Assembly: GCA_937773555.1 (NCBI GenBank)
Contig: CALJVT010000007.1
Span: forward strand, 1 to 64,000
Direction of reading: 5' to 3'
Length of the DNA: 64,000 nt
Source: an uncultured Pseudomonadales bacterium
GTDB lineage: Bacteria; Pseudomonadota; Gammaproteobacteria; Pseudomonadales; Balneatricaceae
The translations under genes and the position numbers were made by a program. A model generated the notes under the pieces. It had not been told where the DNA came from. It worked only from the letters and a program-made list of their open reading frames with translations, and made no database searches. Below, one piece after another: positions 47,042 to 55,781 of the stretch. Positions within the stretch are counted from its first letter, which is position 1, and each line of letters begins with the position of its first letter.

Positions 47042-48103
47042 ATGAGTAAGCTTAAATTATTTAAAAAAGTGTTAATGACCACTGGTAGCATTGCACTAAC
47101 GGCATCTGTTGCTTCATCAGCTACTGCTGCTGACTTGACAGTAGCTTCATGGGGTGGGTCTTACCAGGATGCCCAAAGTAAAGCCTTGTTTGTGCCAGGT
47201 GCCAAAGCTATGGGCATTGAGATCAAACAGGAAACCTACAGCGGAATGTCTGAAGTGCGCCTCATGGTTAATGCCAGCGCCGTTACAAAAGACATCGTAT
47301 CTAGTGGCTCTGGCAGCGCTGCCCGTGCAGCTGCAGAAGGTTTATTGGAGAAACTAGATTACAACATCATCGATGTTTCTGATTTTTATCCAACCCTCTA
47401 CACTGATACTTGTGTTGGTAGTGACGTTTTCTCTACTGTGATGGCCTGGAATACAGACACATACGTATCAGACGTTCCTGAAACTTGGGCTGATTTCTGG
47501 GATGTTAAAAAGTTCCCAGGGACCCGAGCATACCGCGGCAAAGTTGCCGGTGCTTTAGAACCTGCATTACTGGCCGATGGCGTTCCTGCTGATAAAGTCT
47601 ATGAAGTACTCTCGACTAAGGCAGGAATGGAACGCGCGATCGATAAGATTCGTGAACTGAAACCGCATATTGATGTGTTTTGGTCATCTGGGGCGCAACA
47701 CGCCCAGTTAATGAAAGATGGCGAAGTAGATATGACTACAGGTTGGAATGGTCGTTTTGATGTTGCAAAGAAGGATGGTGCCAAAGTTGCTTATACATTT
47801 AATCAGGCTTTGTTAGATTATGATTGTTTTGCAATTCCAAAAGGTGCGCCAAATAAAGATCTAGCTATGAAGTTCTTAGCTGAAATAAGCAAAGCGGAGC
47901 ACCAGGCTAATTTGCCATTACATATTACTTATGGCCCGACCAATAAGGCGGCTTACACTATCGGTAAAATTGATGAAAAACTGGCCCTCTTGATGCCTTC
48001 TCATCCTAAAAATGCCGCACTTCAACTACCTGTTTCTTTGGAATGGTATGCAGAGTTTGAACAACAAGCTGCAGCCATGTACCAAAATATGCTTACAGAA
48101 TAG
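47042..48103 (+). CDS. PotD-type ABC transporter substrate-binding protein
   Basis: This 353-residue periplasmic protein of the spermidine/putrescine-binding class has a signal peptide (MSKLKLFKKVLMTTGSIALT, cleavage near ATAAD). The mature start is DLTVASWGGSYQDAQ, and a later FWSSGAQHAQLMKDGEVDMTTGWNGR motif is common in relatives that bind amines and opine-like compounds. It heads the operon, and a strong terminator follows it. The cargo is not determined. Confidence 0.88.
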   Translation: MSKLKLFKKVLMTTGSIALTASVASSATAADLTVASWGGSYQDAQSKALFVPGAKAMGIEIKQETYSGMSEVRLMVNASAVTKDIVSSGSGSAARAAAEGLLEKLDYNIIDVSDFYPTLYTDTCVGSDVFSTVMAWNTDTYVSDVPETWADFWDVKKFPGTRAYRGKVAGALEPALLADGVPADKVYEVLSTKAGMERAIDKIRELKPHIDVFWSSGAQHAQLMKDGEVDMTTGWNGRFDVAKKDGAKVAYTFNQALLDYDCFAIPKGAPNKDLAMKFLAEISKAEHQANLPLHITYGPTNKAAYTIGKIDEKLALLMPSHPKNAALQLPVSLEWYAEFEQQAAAMYQNMLTE

Positions 48104-48124
48104 CGGTTCAATAGTAAATAAGCC

Positions 48125-48166
48125 AAGGGAGGTGGGCTTTAGCAATAAAGCACCTCCCTTTTTATT
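48125..48166 (+). terminator. Rho-independent terminator after the PotD-type gene
   Basis: AAGGGAGGTG pairs perfectly with CACCTCCCTT, with further partial pairing (GCTTT/AAAGC) in the loop, and a TTTTTATTTT tract follows. It lies between the binding-protein gene and the ATPase gene, so it probably attenuates rather than ends the operon. Confidence 0.88.
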
Positions 48167-48189
48167 TTGAGTCTTTAAGGATGAATTAA

Positions 48190-49275
48190 ATGTCTACAAC
48201 AAATGGCTTGCCGATCTCAATTTCAGGCATTACGAAGCGTTACGGCAATCTACATGCATTGGATAATATTGATTTAGAGATTAAACAAGGTGAGTTTCTT
48301 ACTCTTTTAGGGCCTTCTGGTTCAGGAAAAACCACCTTGCTTATGGCATTGGCAGGTTTTACACGACCTGACCATGGAAGTATTAAGTTTGGTGATGAGG
48401 AAATTATTTTAAAAGCTCCACACCAGCGGGGTGTTGGCATGATGTTTCAAAACTATGCACTTTTCCCACATATGAATGTTTCACAAAACATTAGTTACCC
48501 GCTTCGTCTTCGGAAAGTCAACAAAACCGAAATTGCAGAGCGTGTTAATCAAGCGTTAGAAACGGTGCAGCTTACTGGATTTGGTGATCGTGGTATAAAT
48601 CAGCTTTCAGGTGGACAACGCCAACGTGTTGCCCTAGCGCGTGCAATTGTATTTAGCCCTCGCATTCTGTTGATGGATGAGCCACTTTCCGCATTAGATA
48701 AAAACCTTCGTGAGAAAATGCAGATTGAATTACGTCACCTTCATGAAGAGCTTGGAATGACAACTGTATATGTAACACATGATCAACGTGAAGCGTTAAC
48801 AATGTCGGATCGTATTGTTGTTATAAATAATGGAAAACTAATGCAATGTGCAACACCTCGTGATCTGTATGACTACCCAGCCAACAAATTTGTGGCTGAA
48901 TTTATAGGTGAGTCTGCATTTTTAAAAGTAGATCACCAAGGTGACGGTGTCTATTTTGATGGTCAAAAACTCGTGGTTGAGACACTACCTAAGAAACAAA
49001 AAGACTTACTTCTGATGGTTCGGCCAGAGCGGCTAATGGTAATGGTTGATGGGCAGAATACTAAAGATATGAATATATTCAATGTCACAGTGAGTGAAAT
49101 CGTTTATCAAGGTGAAACGAAAATGATCTATGTAATATTGGCTGATGGTGTATCCATGAGTATGCGCCTAAGTACGAGAAGTGGCCAGCCACAGAATCAA
49201 ATTGACAAGGGGGATAAGATTAAACTTGTGCTTCATAAAAGTGACACAACTGTTGTAGTAGATGGGGGTTATTAA
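48190..49275 (+). CDS. PotA-type ABC transporter ATP-binding protein
   Basis: This ATPase of 361 residues has Walker A GPSGSGKTT, Q-loop MMFQNYALFPHM, signature LSGGQRQRVALARAI and Walker B ILLMDEPLSALD. A C-terminal TOBE-like regulatory domain is present (MVRPERLMVM). It powers the PotD-type importer. One base separates its stop from the next ATG. Confidence 0.9.
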   Translation: MSTTNGLPISISGITKRYGNLHALDNIDLEIKQGEFLTLLGPSGSGKTTLLMALAGFTRPDHGSIKFGDEEIILKAPHQRGVGMMFQNYALFPHMNVSQNISYPLRLRKVNKTEIAERVNQALETVQLTGFGDRGINQLSGGQRQRVALARAIVFSPRILLMDEPLSALDKNLREKMQIELRHLHEELGMTTVYVTHDQREALTMSDRIVVINNGKLMQCATPRDLYDYPANKFVAEFIGESAFLKVDHQGDGVYFDGQKLVVETLPKKQKDLLLMVRPERLMVMVDGQNTKDMNIFNVTVSEIVYQGETKMIYVILADGVSMSMRLSTRSGQPQNQIDKGDKIKLVLHKSDTTVVVDGGY

Positions 49276-49276
49276 T

Positions 49277-50170
49277 ATGTCAATCTCAACATATGGTCAC
49301 GTGAATGAGCAAGAGTTAAAAAACCATGCAACCAAAGAGCGTAGAATTTTGTTGGGGCTTACATATCCAGCAGTCTTTTGTGTAATTACTGTAATGGTGA
49401 TTCCTGTTGCATGGTTGTTTTATTTATCATTCATAGGTAGTGACGGTAATTTTTCGTTAGAGCATTACCAGCGGATGCTTGATAGCAAGTCTTATGCACG
49501 GATCTTTTTAATGACGTTTAAGGTGAGTTTATTAACCACAGTAATCTGCATCTGTATTGGTTACCCGTTAGCTTATTTTTTATCTCAGTTACCTGCGCGA
49601 GTTGCAAACATCTGCATGTTATCCGTGCTCCTACCTTTTTGGACATCTCTTCTGGTCCGAACCTATTCCTGGTTAGTACTTCTTCAGCGCAAGGGTATTA
49701 TCAATCAGGCAGGCATGGATATGGGTTTTTGGGATGAACCTTTAAAGCTTGTACACAACCTCAGTGGCACCCTAATAGGCATGGTACATATTATGTTGCC
49801 ATTTTTAATTTTACCGCTTTATGCTTCTATGAAGTCAATACCTCAGGATTATATGAAAGCCTCGTCTAATCTAGGGGCCACACCCACACAATCTTTTTGG
49901 CAAGTTTTCTTTCCCCTTTCGTTGCCCGGGCTCATGGCAGGGTCACTTATTGTATTTATTTTGAGTTTAGGGTTCTTTGTGACTCCAGCCATATTAGGGG
50001 GTGGTAAAGTCATTATGGTTGCGATGCAAATTACCAATAATATTGAATTATTTTATGATTGGGGTGCTGCGAGTGCTTTGGGCGTTGTACTTTTGGTCAT
50101 GACATTCGGAATTCTTTTCATCGCATCAAAGTTGGTGCGCCTTGACAATGTATTGGGAGGGGGACACTAA
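49277..50170 (+). CDS. PotB-type ABC transporter permease
   Basis: This inner-membrane permease of 297 residues has six hydrophobic segments. VLLPFWTSLLVRTYSWLVLLQ and the EAA-like loop MKASSNLGATPTQSFWQVFFPLSLPG are typical of PotB. I use the ATG at 49277, one base after the ATPase stop; a slightly longer frame begins inside the ATPase gene. Confidence 0.88.
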   Translation: MSISTYGHVNEQELKNHATKERRILLGLTYPAVFCVITVMVIPVAWLFYLSFIGSDGNFSLEHYQRMLDSKSYARIFLMTFKVSLLTTVICICIGYPLAYFLSQLPARVANICMLSVLLPFWTSLLVRTYSWLVLLQRKGIINQAGMDMGFWDEPLKLVHNLSGTLIGMVHIMLPFLILPLYASMKSIPQDYMKASSNLGATPTQSFWQVFFPLSLPGLMAGSLIVFILSLGFFVTPAILGGGKVIMVAMQITNNIELFYDWGAASALGVVLLVMTFGILFIASKLVRLDNVLGGGH

Positions 50171-50171
50171 C

Positions 50172-50993
50172 ATGAACTGGTTTAAAAAATCGGCATCAGA
50201 AACCCAGATTACCCATGGCCAAAGATTATGGCTCTACATTACTGCGAGTACCATCATGTTTTTGCTTGTGGTACCAACACTGATTGTTATTCCGATGTCA
50301 TTTTCAGCATCACAGTACCTCGAATTTCCCCCTAAAGACTGGTCGTTTAGATGGTACGAATCTTACTTTAGTTCGAATGCATGGATGTCAGCAACTGCAA
50401 CATCTCTCAAGGCTGGCTTGTTTACCATGTTAGTCGCGACACCGATAGGCGTCATAGCTTCATATGGACTGCACGTGTCGTCGCATCGCGCTGCTCGACT
50501 TGTGTATATGCTGCTGATCACCCCTATTATGATCCCAGTAATTTTGATAGGAATTGGATCATTTTATATTTATGTACAGATTGGTTTAGTCAATACGATG
50601 TTTGGGCTAGTGGTTGCACATACAATTCTTGCACTCCCTCTTGTGCTGATCGTTGTAACATCTGCGTTTAAGAGTTTTGACATGGGGCAGGAACAGGCTG
50701 CAAGAAGTCTAGGTGCATCGCGATTTACTGCATTTATGACTGTGACACTGCCACAAATTAGGTTTTCAGTTATTACCGCTGCGTTGCTTGCCTTCTTAAC
50801 TTCATTTGACGAAGTTATCGTCGCCATGTTTATTTCTGGTGGGGACAATGCCACTTTAACAAAGAATATGTTTAATGCTCTGAGAGATCAGATTGACCCA
50901 ACTATTGCATCAATATCAACAATTATGATTATTGTTTCTACCACCCTGGTTATTATTACGCAAATTTTTGGTAAAGGTAAGGGTGTTAAATGA
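50172..50993 (+). CDS. PotC-type ABC transporter permease
   Basis: This permease of 273 residues has a first hydrophobic segment near LYITASTIMFLLVVPTLIVI, then ITPIMIPVILIGIGSFYIYV. The EAA loop is EQAARSLGASRFTAFMTVTLPQIR. GGAGGGGG about ten bases upstream supports the ATG at 50172. The stop overlaps the ligase ATG by four bases, which links uptake directly to the activation step. Confidence 0.88.
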   Translation: MNWFKKSASETQITHGQRLWLYITASTIMFLLVVPTLIVIPMSFSASQYLEFPPKDWSFRWYESYFSSNAWMSATATSLKAGLFTMLVATPIGVIASYGLHVSSHRAARLVYMLLITPIMIPVILIGIGSFYIYVQIGLVNTMFGLVVAHTILALPLVLIVVTSAFKSFDMGQEQAARSLGASRFTAFMTVTLPQIRFSVITAALLAFLTSFDEVIVAMFISGGDNATLTKNMFNALRDQIDPTIASISTIMIIVSTTLVIITQIFGKGKGVK

Positions 50994-53074
50994 AAGCTGT
51001 GGATATTCGACCATTAATGGCCCCAAACTCTGTCGCTTTAGTAGGAGCCTCCTGCACTAAAAATAGCTTTGGTAGAGCTATGCTTGACATGGCACTCTCT
51101 GGTAATTTTAAAGGGCACATATACCCAGTAAATCCTAAATATAAAGATGGATTAGGGTGCCGTTTCTATAACACGTTATCCGCTTTGCCAGAAATTGTAG
51201 ATCACGTCGTTTTGGCTGTTGCTAATGAACGGTTAGAAAATGCTTTGTTAAATGCGATAGAGCATAAAGTAAAAGCGGTAACAATATTTGCAGATTGTTA
51301 TGGACAGACGCATGATGGTTTGCCACTAAAGGACCGTTTAAAAAGTATTGCTGAAGAAGCTGATGTTTTGCTTTGTGGGCCCAATAGTATGGGGTTTCAT
51401 AATCTCGATCATGGATTGCGTATCACTCCATTTCCCTCTCCAAAAGGACTTGTTGCTGGTTCCATCACAGCAATTCTTCAGTCAGGTTCGGTCATGGGCG
51501 CATTGGCGCATAATGATAAGCGACTAAGGTTTAACCTCTTGGTTTCAACAGGTTCTGAATATTGTGTGACGGCGGCTGATTATATGAATTGGAGCCTTTC
51601 CCAATCTACAACAAGCGTGATTGGTCTTTTTCTAGAGTCTGTTAGGGACCCAGAATATTTTCTGTCGGTACTTCGTCGTGCACAAGATCAAAATATTCCG
51701 GTTGTTTTATTAAAGGTCGGAAGAACCGAAATGTCTAGGCGAATGGCGCTGTCTCATACAGGTGCAAAAATGGGAGAGCATCTGATCTTTGAAACCGTTA
51801 TGAAATCGCACGGGGTACATTTGGTTGAAACAATTGATGAAATGGTCGCAAGCTTACATTTATTTTCCCAGGCCCGATCAGCTGCTTCAGGCCATATTGC
51901 CTCTATTCATGATTCTGGTGGAGAGAGGGAGTTACTGGCAGATATATGCAATGATACAGGTGTCCAATTTGCGCAACTCTCAACAACCACAAAGGACAAA
52001 ATTACGCCATGGTTACCAGAGGGGTTAAAGGCTGAAAACCCTCTTGATGCTTGGGGTTCGGGACGTAATGCTAAAGAAACATTTTTAAATGCTGCGAATG
52101 CGTTAGTGCAAGATGAGAATGTTGCGGCTTTAATGTACGTACTGGATTGGAGGCAGGATTATTATTTGCATGAGATGCACGAAGAAATAGTCAAAGCAGT
52201 TTCGTTGGCTACACAAAAACCAGTGGCAGCCGTTTCAAACTATGCCCTAACCCTTAACCAAGATTTAGCATTACGGCTTTCAGAGCAGAATATCCCACTT
52301 CTTGAAGGGACAAAAGAAGCCACTATCGCTTTTAAACATTTACTTAATCATCGTGATGCCAGCTACGAGGAAAAGTGTGAACATCAGCCACACCTAGATT
52401 TAAAAAGGATCATTCACGATATTAAAATGAAAGGTTGGATTGGAGAAACGGAAGGGTTTCGACTGCTTGAAGAGTATGGCATATCCACACCGTCATCAAG
52501 GCAGGTAGATAATGTTATGAGCGCCATCGGTGCTGCGTCTGAATTAGGCTACCCTGTCGTTATGAAAACGGCTATGGCACATATAGCTCATAAAACAGAA
52601 GTTGGTGGCGTTAAACTTAATATCAATAATGAAGAACAAGCCCGCATTGCCTATACAGAGTTGAGTAGTCAATTAGGGCCTGATGTTATTGTCGCACAAA
52701 TGATATCGGAAGGAATTGAATGGATGATTGGAATTGTCAATGATCGTGATTTTGGCCCTGCAATTATGATCTCTCCTGGGGGAATTATGGTGGAATTATT
52801 AGAAGAAAAAGTCGTTATGATGCCTCCATTCACCGCAATGCAAGCAGCCTTAAAACTTAAAAACTTAAAGGCAACAAAACTATTAACAGGCTATAGAGGG
52901 CAGCAAGAGCTAGCGTTTGATGCGTTGTGTGAAGCGGCTTCTAATGTCTCTCGCCTCGCGTATGATTTAGCTAATTACATTGAAGAAATGGATATTAATC
53001 CAATTCTCATTTCATCAACACAAGCAGTGGCCCTTGACGTGATGCTGAAAATAAAAAATGCGGATACATTATGA
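50990..53074 (+). CDS. NDP-forming acyl-CoA synthetase family protein
   Basis: This 694-residue protein of the ADP-forming acetyl-CoA synthetase superfamily has a CoA-binding Rossmann domain (SVALVGAS near 14-21), a succinyl-CoA-ligase-like region and a C-terminal ATP-grasp domain from about 470. The phosphohistidine is H256 in ALSHTGAKMG. VVMKTAMAHIAHKTEVGGV and EEMDINPILI belong to the grasp fold. It activates a carboxylate to a CoA thioester, or, like DddX, acts as an ATP-dependent DMSP lyase. It overlaps the permease and cupin genes by four bases each, so its substrate is probably what the importer brings in. Confidence 0.85.
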   Translation: MKAVDIRPLMAPNSVALVGASCTKNSFGRAMLDMALSGNFKGHIYPVNPKYKDGLGCRFYNTLSALPEIVDHVVLAVANERLENALLNAIEHKVKAVTIFADCYGQTHDGLPLKDRLKSIAEEADVLLCGPNSMGFHNLDHGLRITPFPSPKGLVAGSITAILQSGSVMGALAHNDKRLRFNLLVSTGSEYCVTAADYMNWSLSQSTTSVIGLFLESVRDPEYFLSVLRRAQDQNIPVVLLKVGRTEMSRRMALSHTGAKMGEHLIFETVMKSHGVHLVETIDEMVASLHLFSQARSAASGHIASIHDSGGERELLADICNDTGVQFAQLSTTTKDKITPWLPEGLKAENPLDAWGSGRNAKETFLNAANALVQDENVAALMYVLDWRQDYYLHEMHEEIVKAVSLATQKPVAAVSNYALTLNQDLALRLSEQNIPLLEGTKEATIAFKHLLNHRDASYEEKCEHQPHLDLKRIIHDIKMKGWIGETEGFRLLEEYGISTPSSRQVDNVMSAIGAASELGYPVVMKTAMAHIAHKTEVGGVKLNINNEEQARIAYTELSSQLGPDVIVAQMISEGIEWMIGIVNDRDFGPAIMISPGGIMVELLEEKVVMMPPFTAMQAALKLKNLKATKLLTGYRGQQELAFDALCEAASNVSRLAYDLANYIEEMDINPILISSTQAVALDVMLKIKNADTL

Positions 53075-53757
53075 ATTCAGATTCGATAATGCGACTAGAC
53101 CCTTATGCAATTGACGACAAAATTTATTTTGAAAATAAAACGGATGGGATTACTACTGGTCTTCGTCATTTAGGTGCTTGCAGTAGAGCAATGGAGAAAA
53201 CTTCCTATGACGAGTTCATCCATGTTTTGAAAGGTTCCTTAAGTATTATATTAAAAAATAGGCCCAGAGAAAGCTTTGGTGCTGGGCAAACATTTATCAT
53301 CCCCAAAGGGCTAATATGTGGCCGTGAACTATCCGTTAATAGTAAATTCTATTACATGAGGTTTGAGGACGAAACCTCTCAGCCTCATGATAATGTGCAG
53401 GACTTGGGTGTTATTCGTCTTGATCCTTCAGATACCATTGAAGAAATCCCTATATCTGATACAAGCCAGTTTCAGGGTCCCATTCCCAAGCACTACAAGC
53501 ATAGTTATTACACAGACACTACAGGCCGCTTTTTAGTCGCCATGTGGAACAGTGACCCGTTTGAACGTGAGGTGGCACCTTTTAACAGATATGAGCTTAT
53601 GATTTTTTTAAAAGGAAGTGTGAACCTATCTGATAATCACAATATCTCTGAAAATTTCCAAGCCCATGAAGCGGCATTTGTTCCATATAAAGCCCCATAT
53701 AAGTGGAAAAGTGAAGAGTATTTAAGCAAATATTACTGCATTATTATGCCTAAATGA
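53071..53757 (+). CDS. Bicupin protein
   Basis: This 228-residue protein has two cupin repeats. The first, about 45-105, reads YDEFIHVLKGSLSIILK and GAGQTFIIPKG; the second, about 165-227, reads NRYELMIFLKGSVNLSD and AHEAAFVPYKAPYKW. The pattern is that of cupin_3 (DUF861) domains, and the His pairs that bind metal in DMSP-lyase or dioxygenase cupins are missing. It ends the importer-ligase operon by a four-base overlap. It may be an isomerase, an aminohydrolase-like enzyme or a sensor; no function is claimed. Confidence 0.75.
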   Translation: MNSDSIMRLDPYAIDDKIYFENKTDGITTGLRHLGACSRAMEKTSYDEFIHVLKGSLSIILKNRPRESFGAGQTFIIPKGLICGRELSVNSKFYYMRFEDETSQPHDNVQDLGVIRLDPSDTIEEIPISDTSQFQGPIPKHYKHSYYTDTTGRFLVAMWNSDPFEREVAPFNRYELMIFLKGSVNLSDNHNISENFQAHEAAFVPYKAPYKWKSEEYLSKYYCIIMPK

Positions 53758-53904
53758 TTATATTTAATGCTTAAAGGTGACAGTGAGTTGTGGTCTAGGA
53801 ATAAATCGACCTCGTTATTGTAGAGGTTAAATAATAAGCATCCGCTCTGCATCATAGCTGTGAGATGAACCTTTTATTAAACTCACTCAGCTATATAGGT
53901 TCGG
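53758..53904. other. Gap after the bicupin gene
   Basis: Nothing is recognised here. No clear terminator follows the operon. Confidence 0.3.
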
Positions 53905-54132
53905 CTAAAATAGCCTGTACATATTGCTGCCAGTTATGTAAAAATCTTCCTCAACTAACGATATAGGTAGGTGGAGTGGTGTTAAAATACCAATGCTATA
54001 TGCTGTAGCTGGCGCAACAAGATCGAAAAAAACCGTTTTTTTGGTTGCTCGTTGCTGCATAAGTTCATAGCCTCGAGCGCTTAATTTATCGAGTATCACA
54101 CACGCTTGACCAGCAGCTACATATTCAAGCAA
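53905..54132 (-). pseudogene. LysR-like effector-domain fragment
   Basis: The minus strand reads LEYVAAGQACVILDKLSARG followed by about 50 residues ending TGSNMYRLF and a stop. The VAAG-x-x-C-VILD-LSARG pattern resembles the last third of LysR-family effector domains (VAAGLGVALVDPLSA). No helix-turn-helix is present upstream, and the frame starts only at TTG. I read it as the remnant of a deleted regulator; the family call is tentative. Confidence 0.35.
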
Positions 54133-54149
54133 AGGTATAAAATACTGCG

Positions 54150-54351
54150 CGGTAAAGCGGACGTTAAAGTCTGCACTCTGTTCATAACAGCCATGTCATG
54201 GAGAACAGAGCACGTAAGCGCTGTGCAAAAAAGGCTTATAGATTTTATTCGTGAAAAAATATCAGCTTCTGAGCAGCTAGATCTCGAGATGTGTGATCAA
54301 AAAGTTATATCTGAAAGACTGCTTTGTTATTCATTCTGTTGTTATCTTTAA
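54150..54351 (+). pseudogene. Second regulator-like C-terminal fragment
   Basis: The plus strand reads VCTLFITAMSWRTEHVSAVQ and then KRLIDFIREKI. This recalls the C-terminal helix of LysR proteins (SWR-x-H-x-S-x-A-x-x-x-FIDFIRE). It is on the opposite strand to the fragment before it and has no upstream domain. Weak evidence. Confidence 0.3.
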
Positions 54352-54546
54352 ATTCCAGGGCCTAGAAAAAATATTTGGCTAGTGGACGGCGTTTACAAGA
54401 ACACACGGATGTTATTAAAACTAATTCACAGTCTCAAAATTTGAGATCAGGAAATAGAATTTCTAATCGGGTAGCCGGAGATCTTTAACCTCCAGCCCCC
54501 ACAATAGTGACCCACACCTCTGTTTTTCTGTATCTCAGTGTCGTAG
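54352..54546. other. Gap between gene fragments
   Basis: No gene, RNA or clear repeat was found in these bases. Confidence 0.3.
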
Positions 54547-54850
54547 CTAAACCAACAACTTTTTTATCCCTTCTTGCGCCTGCTTATACCTTAAATCAAT
54601 TAAAGTCATTGCTACCTCGCCAACTTCCTCATATAAGTTATCTGCAAACTCATGCAAATTTAGATTTGGATCATAGGATTTTGATTCTACGAATTCCCAG
54701 ATGAGCTTGATGCGATCTTCCGACCGCTCTGGGGACTTATGCGTCAAGAATTGCTCCCAGGGCTTTTGCTGTTTTTCGTTATTACATGGGGAGCAGCAAG
54801 GCACAACGTTGCCCCATGCATGAAGCCCCAGTGTTACCGCCGATGCAATA
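54547..54850 (-). pseudogene. HNH endonuclease-like C-terminal fragment
   Basis: The minus strand frame reads LGLHAWGNVVPCCSPCNNEK and then about 75 residues with an acidic helical tail to LLV. N-x-VP-C-x-x-C-N-x-x-K is the second half of an HNH nuclease zinc/metal motif. The upstream CxxC half and start codon are missing, and an in-frame stop lies at about 54864. I infer the tail of a broken HNH protein. Confidence 0.4.
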
Positions 54851-54999
54851 ATGACCCACTAGCGCCGATTTAAAATTGAGTACCAGTCTCCGGTGCTGAC
54901 GATGCAAGCCCCATACATTGATCATGAGGTAACGGTTTGTATCCAAGAGGCTTTGATAAAGGAAAGGCAAGTTAGTATTTTTATGACTCTGGTAAAGAG
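54851..54999. other. Gap between HNH and WYL fragments
   Basis: No supported feature was found. Frames on both strands are broken, consistent with decayed sequence. Confidence 0.3.
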
Positions 55000-55454
55000 A
55001 TGCGGCTACATCCGCTAGGCATCAATCAAGTTGGGCAAGTCACTTATCTCATTGCTACGGCCTTTGAATACAACGACCCAAGAATGTACGCGTTACATCG
55101 CATTATATCTACCAAGATACTAGATGCGCCCATCTCAGCACCCGACAACTTCAGCATGAAAGAATATGTGAACAGTGGTGCAACTAACTTTGGGTTTACC
55201 AGCGCAATAAAAATAGAGCTTGAAGTTGATTCCAACCAAGCCAAATACTTGCGTGAAACACCTTTGTCTGAAGACATGAAAATCACAGAAACACCTAATA
55301 TGAATCGCGCTCTCGTATTGGCCACGGTAAATGATTCCTGGCAATTACGCTGGTGGATTATGTCTCGTGGTGCCTCGTGACGGTTATTGAGCCACAAGAA
55401 ATAAGAGCATCTATCGCACAGGACCTGACAAAAGCCTGTGCAGCCTACTCCTAG
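55000..55454 (+). pseudogene. WYL-domain regulator fragment with frameshift
   Basis: The frame reads RLHPLGINQVGQVTYLIATA, PRMYALHRI, LRETPLSEDM and WQLRWWIMSRGAS, the hallmarks of a WYL ligand-sensing domain and its C-terminal extension. It stops at 55380, but a shift to the next frame continues VTVIEPQEIRASIAQDLTKA to a stop at 55454, as in intact relatives. The N-terminal HTH and first WYL part are absent. WYL regulators often guard defence loci or DNA-damage genes; none is visible here. Confidence 0.68.
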
Positions 55455-55709
55455 AAATAAGGACACCCACCATTGGGTAACAATTCTGCCCAAACACCTT
55501 CAACTCAATCTGTAATGCCCTCCCCTACAGCCGCCAAAAAGGGGTACTAGGGGTTTTCCGTCCAAAAAATACAAAAACGTTTTTTTCCGCTTAGCGGGCC
55601 ATTTGGCAACTATGCCCTCTGCTGACTTCTGCTTAATCACTTCCGGCATGGGCCGAAAAACTGGTCAGAACGGCGCGCAAGACATGGTTAATTACAACGT
55701 CTGAAGCAA
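55455..55709. other. Gap upstream of repeat copy 3
   Basis: This is a G/C-mixed stretch without a recognised gene. Its end has short homopolymer runs before the repeat. Confidence 0.3.
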
Positions 55710-55710
55710 A

Positions 55711-55734
55711 AAAAAGACATCAAATGATGTCTTT
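55711..55734 (-). terminator. tRNA-Pro-type terminator, copy 3
   Basis: AGACATC-AAAT-GATGTCT is flanked by A-runs and T-runs, so it could stop transcription in either direction. Copies 1 and 2 have the same position but a different stem sequence. Confidence 0.7.
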
Positions 55735-55747
55735 TTCAAAGAATTAT

Positions 55748-55781
55748 TGGTCGGGACGGCAGGATTTGAACCTACAGCCCC
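55748..55781 (-). tRNA. tRNA-Pro 3' fragment (copy 3, not functional)
   Basis: T-arm, acceptor 3' strand and CCA are as in the other copies. No anticodon or D arm is present upstream. Confidence 0.65.

Noticed and set aside
53071-53757. Cupin-type DMSP lyase (DddL, DddQ, DddW, DddK)
   Set aside because: The metal-binding His pairs of those enzymes are missing from both cupin repeats.
53905-55454. Intact defence system suggested by HNH and WYL pieces
   Set aside because: All pieces are truncated or frameshifted, with no effector gene beside them.
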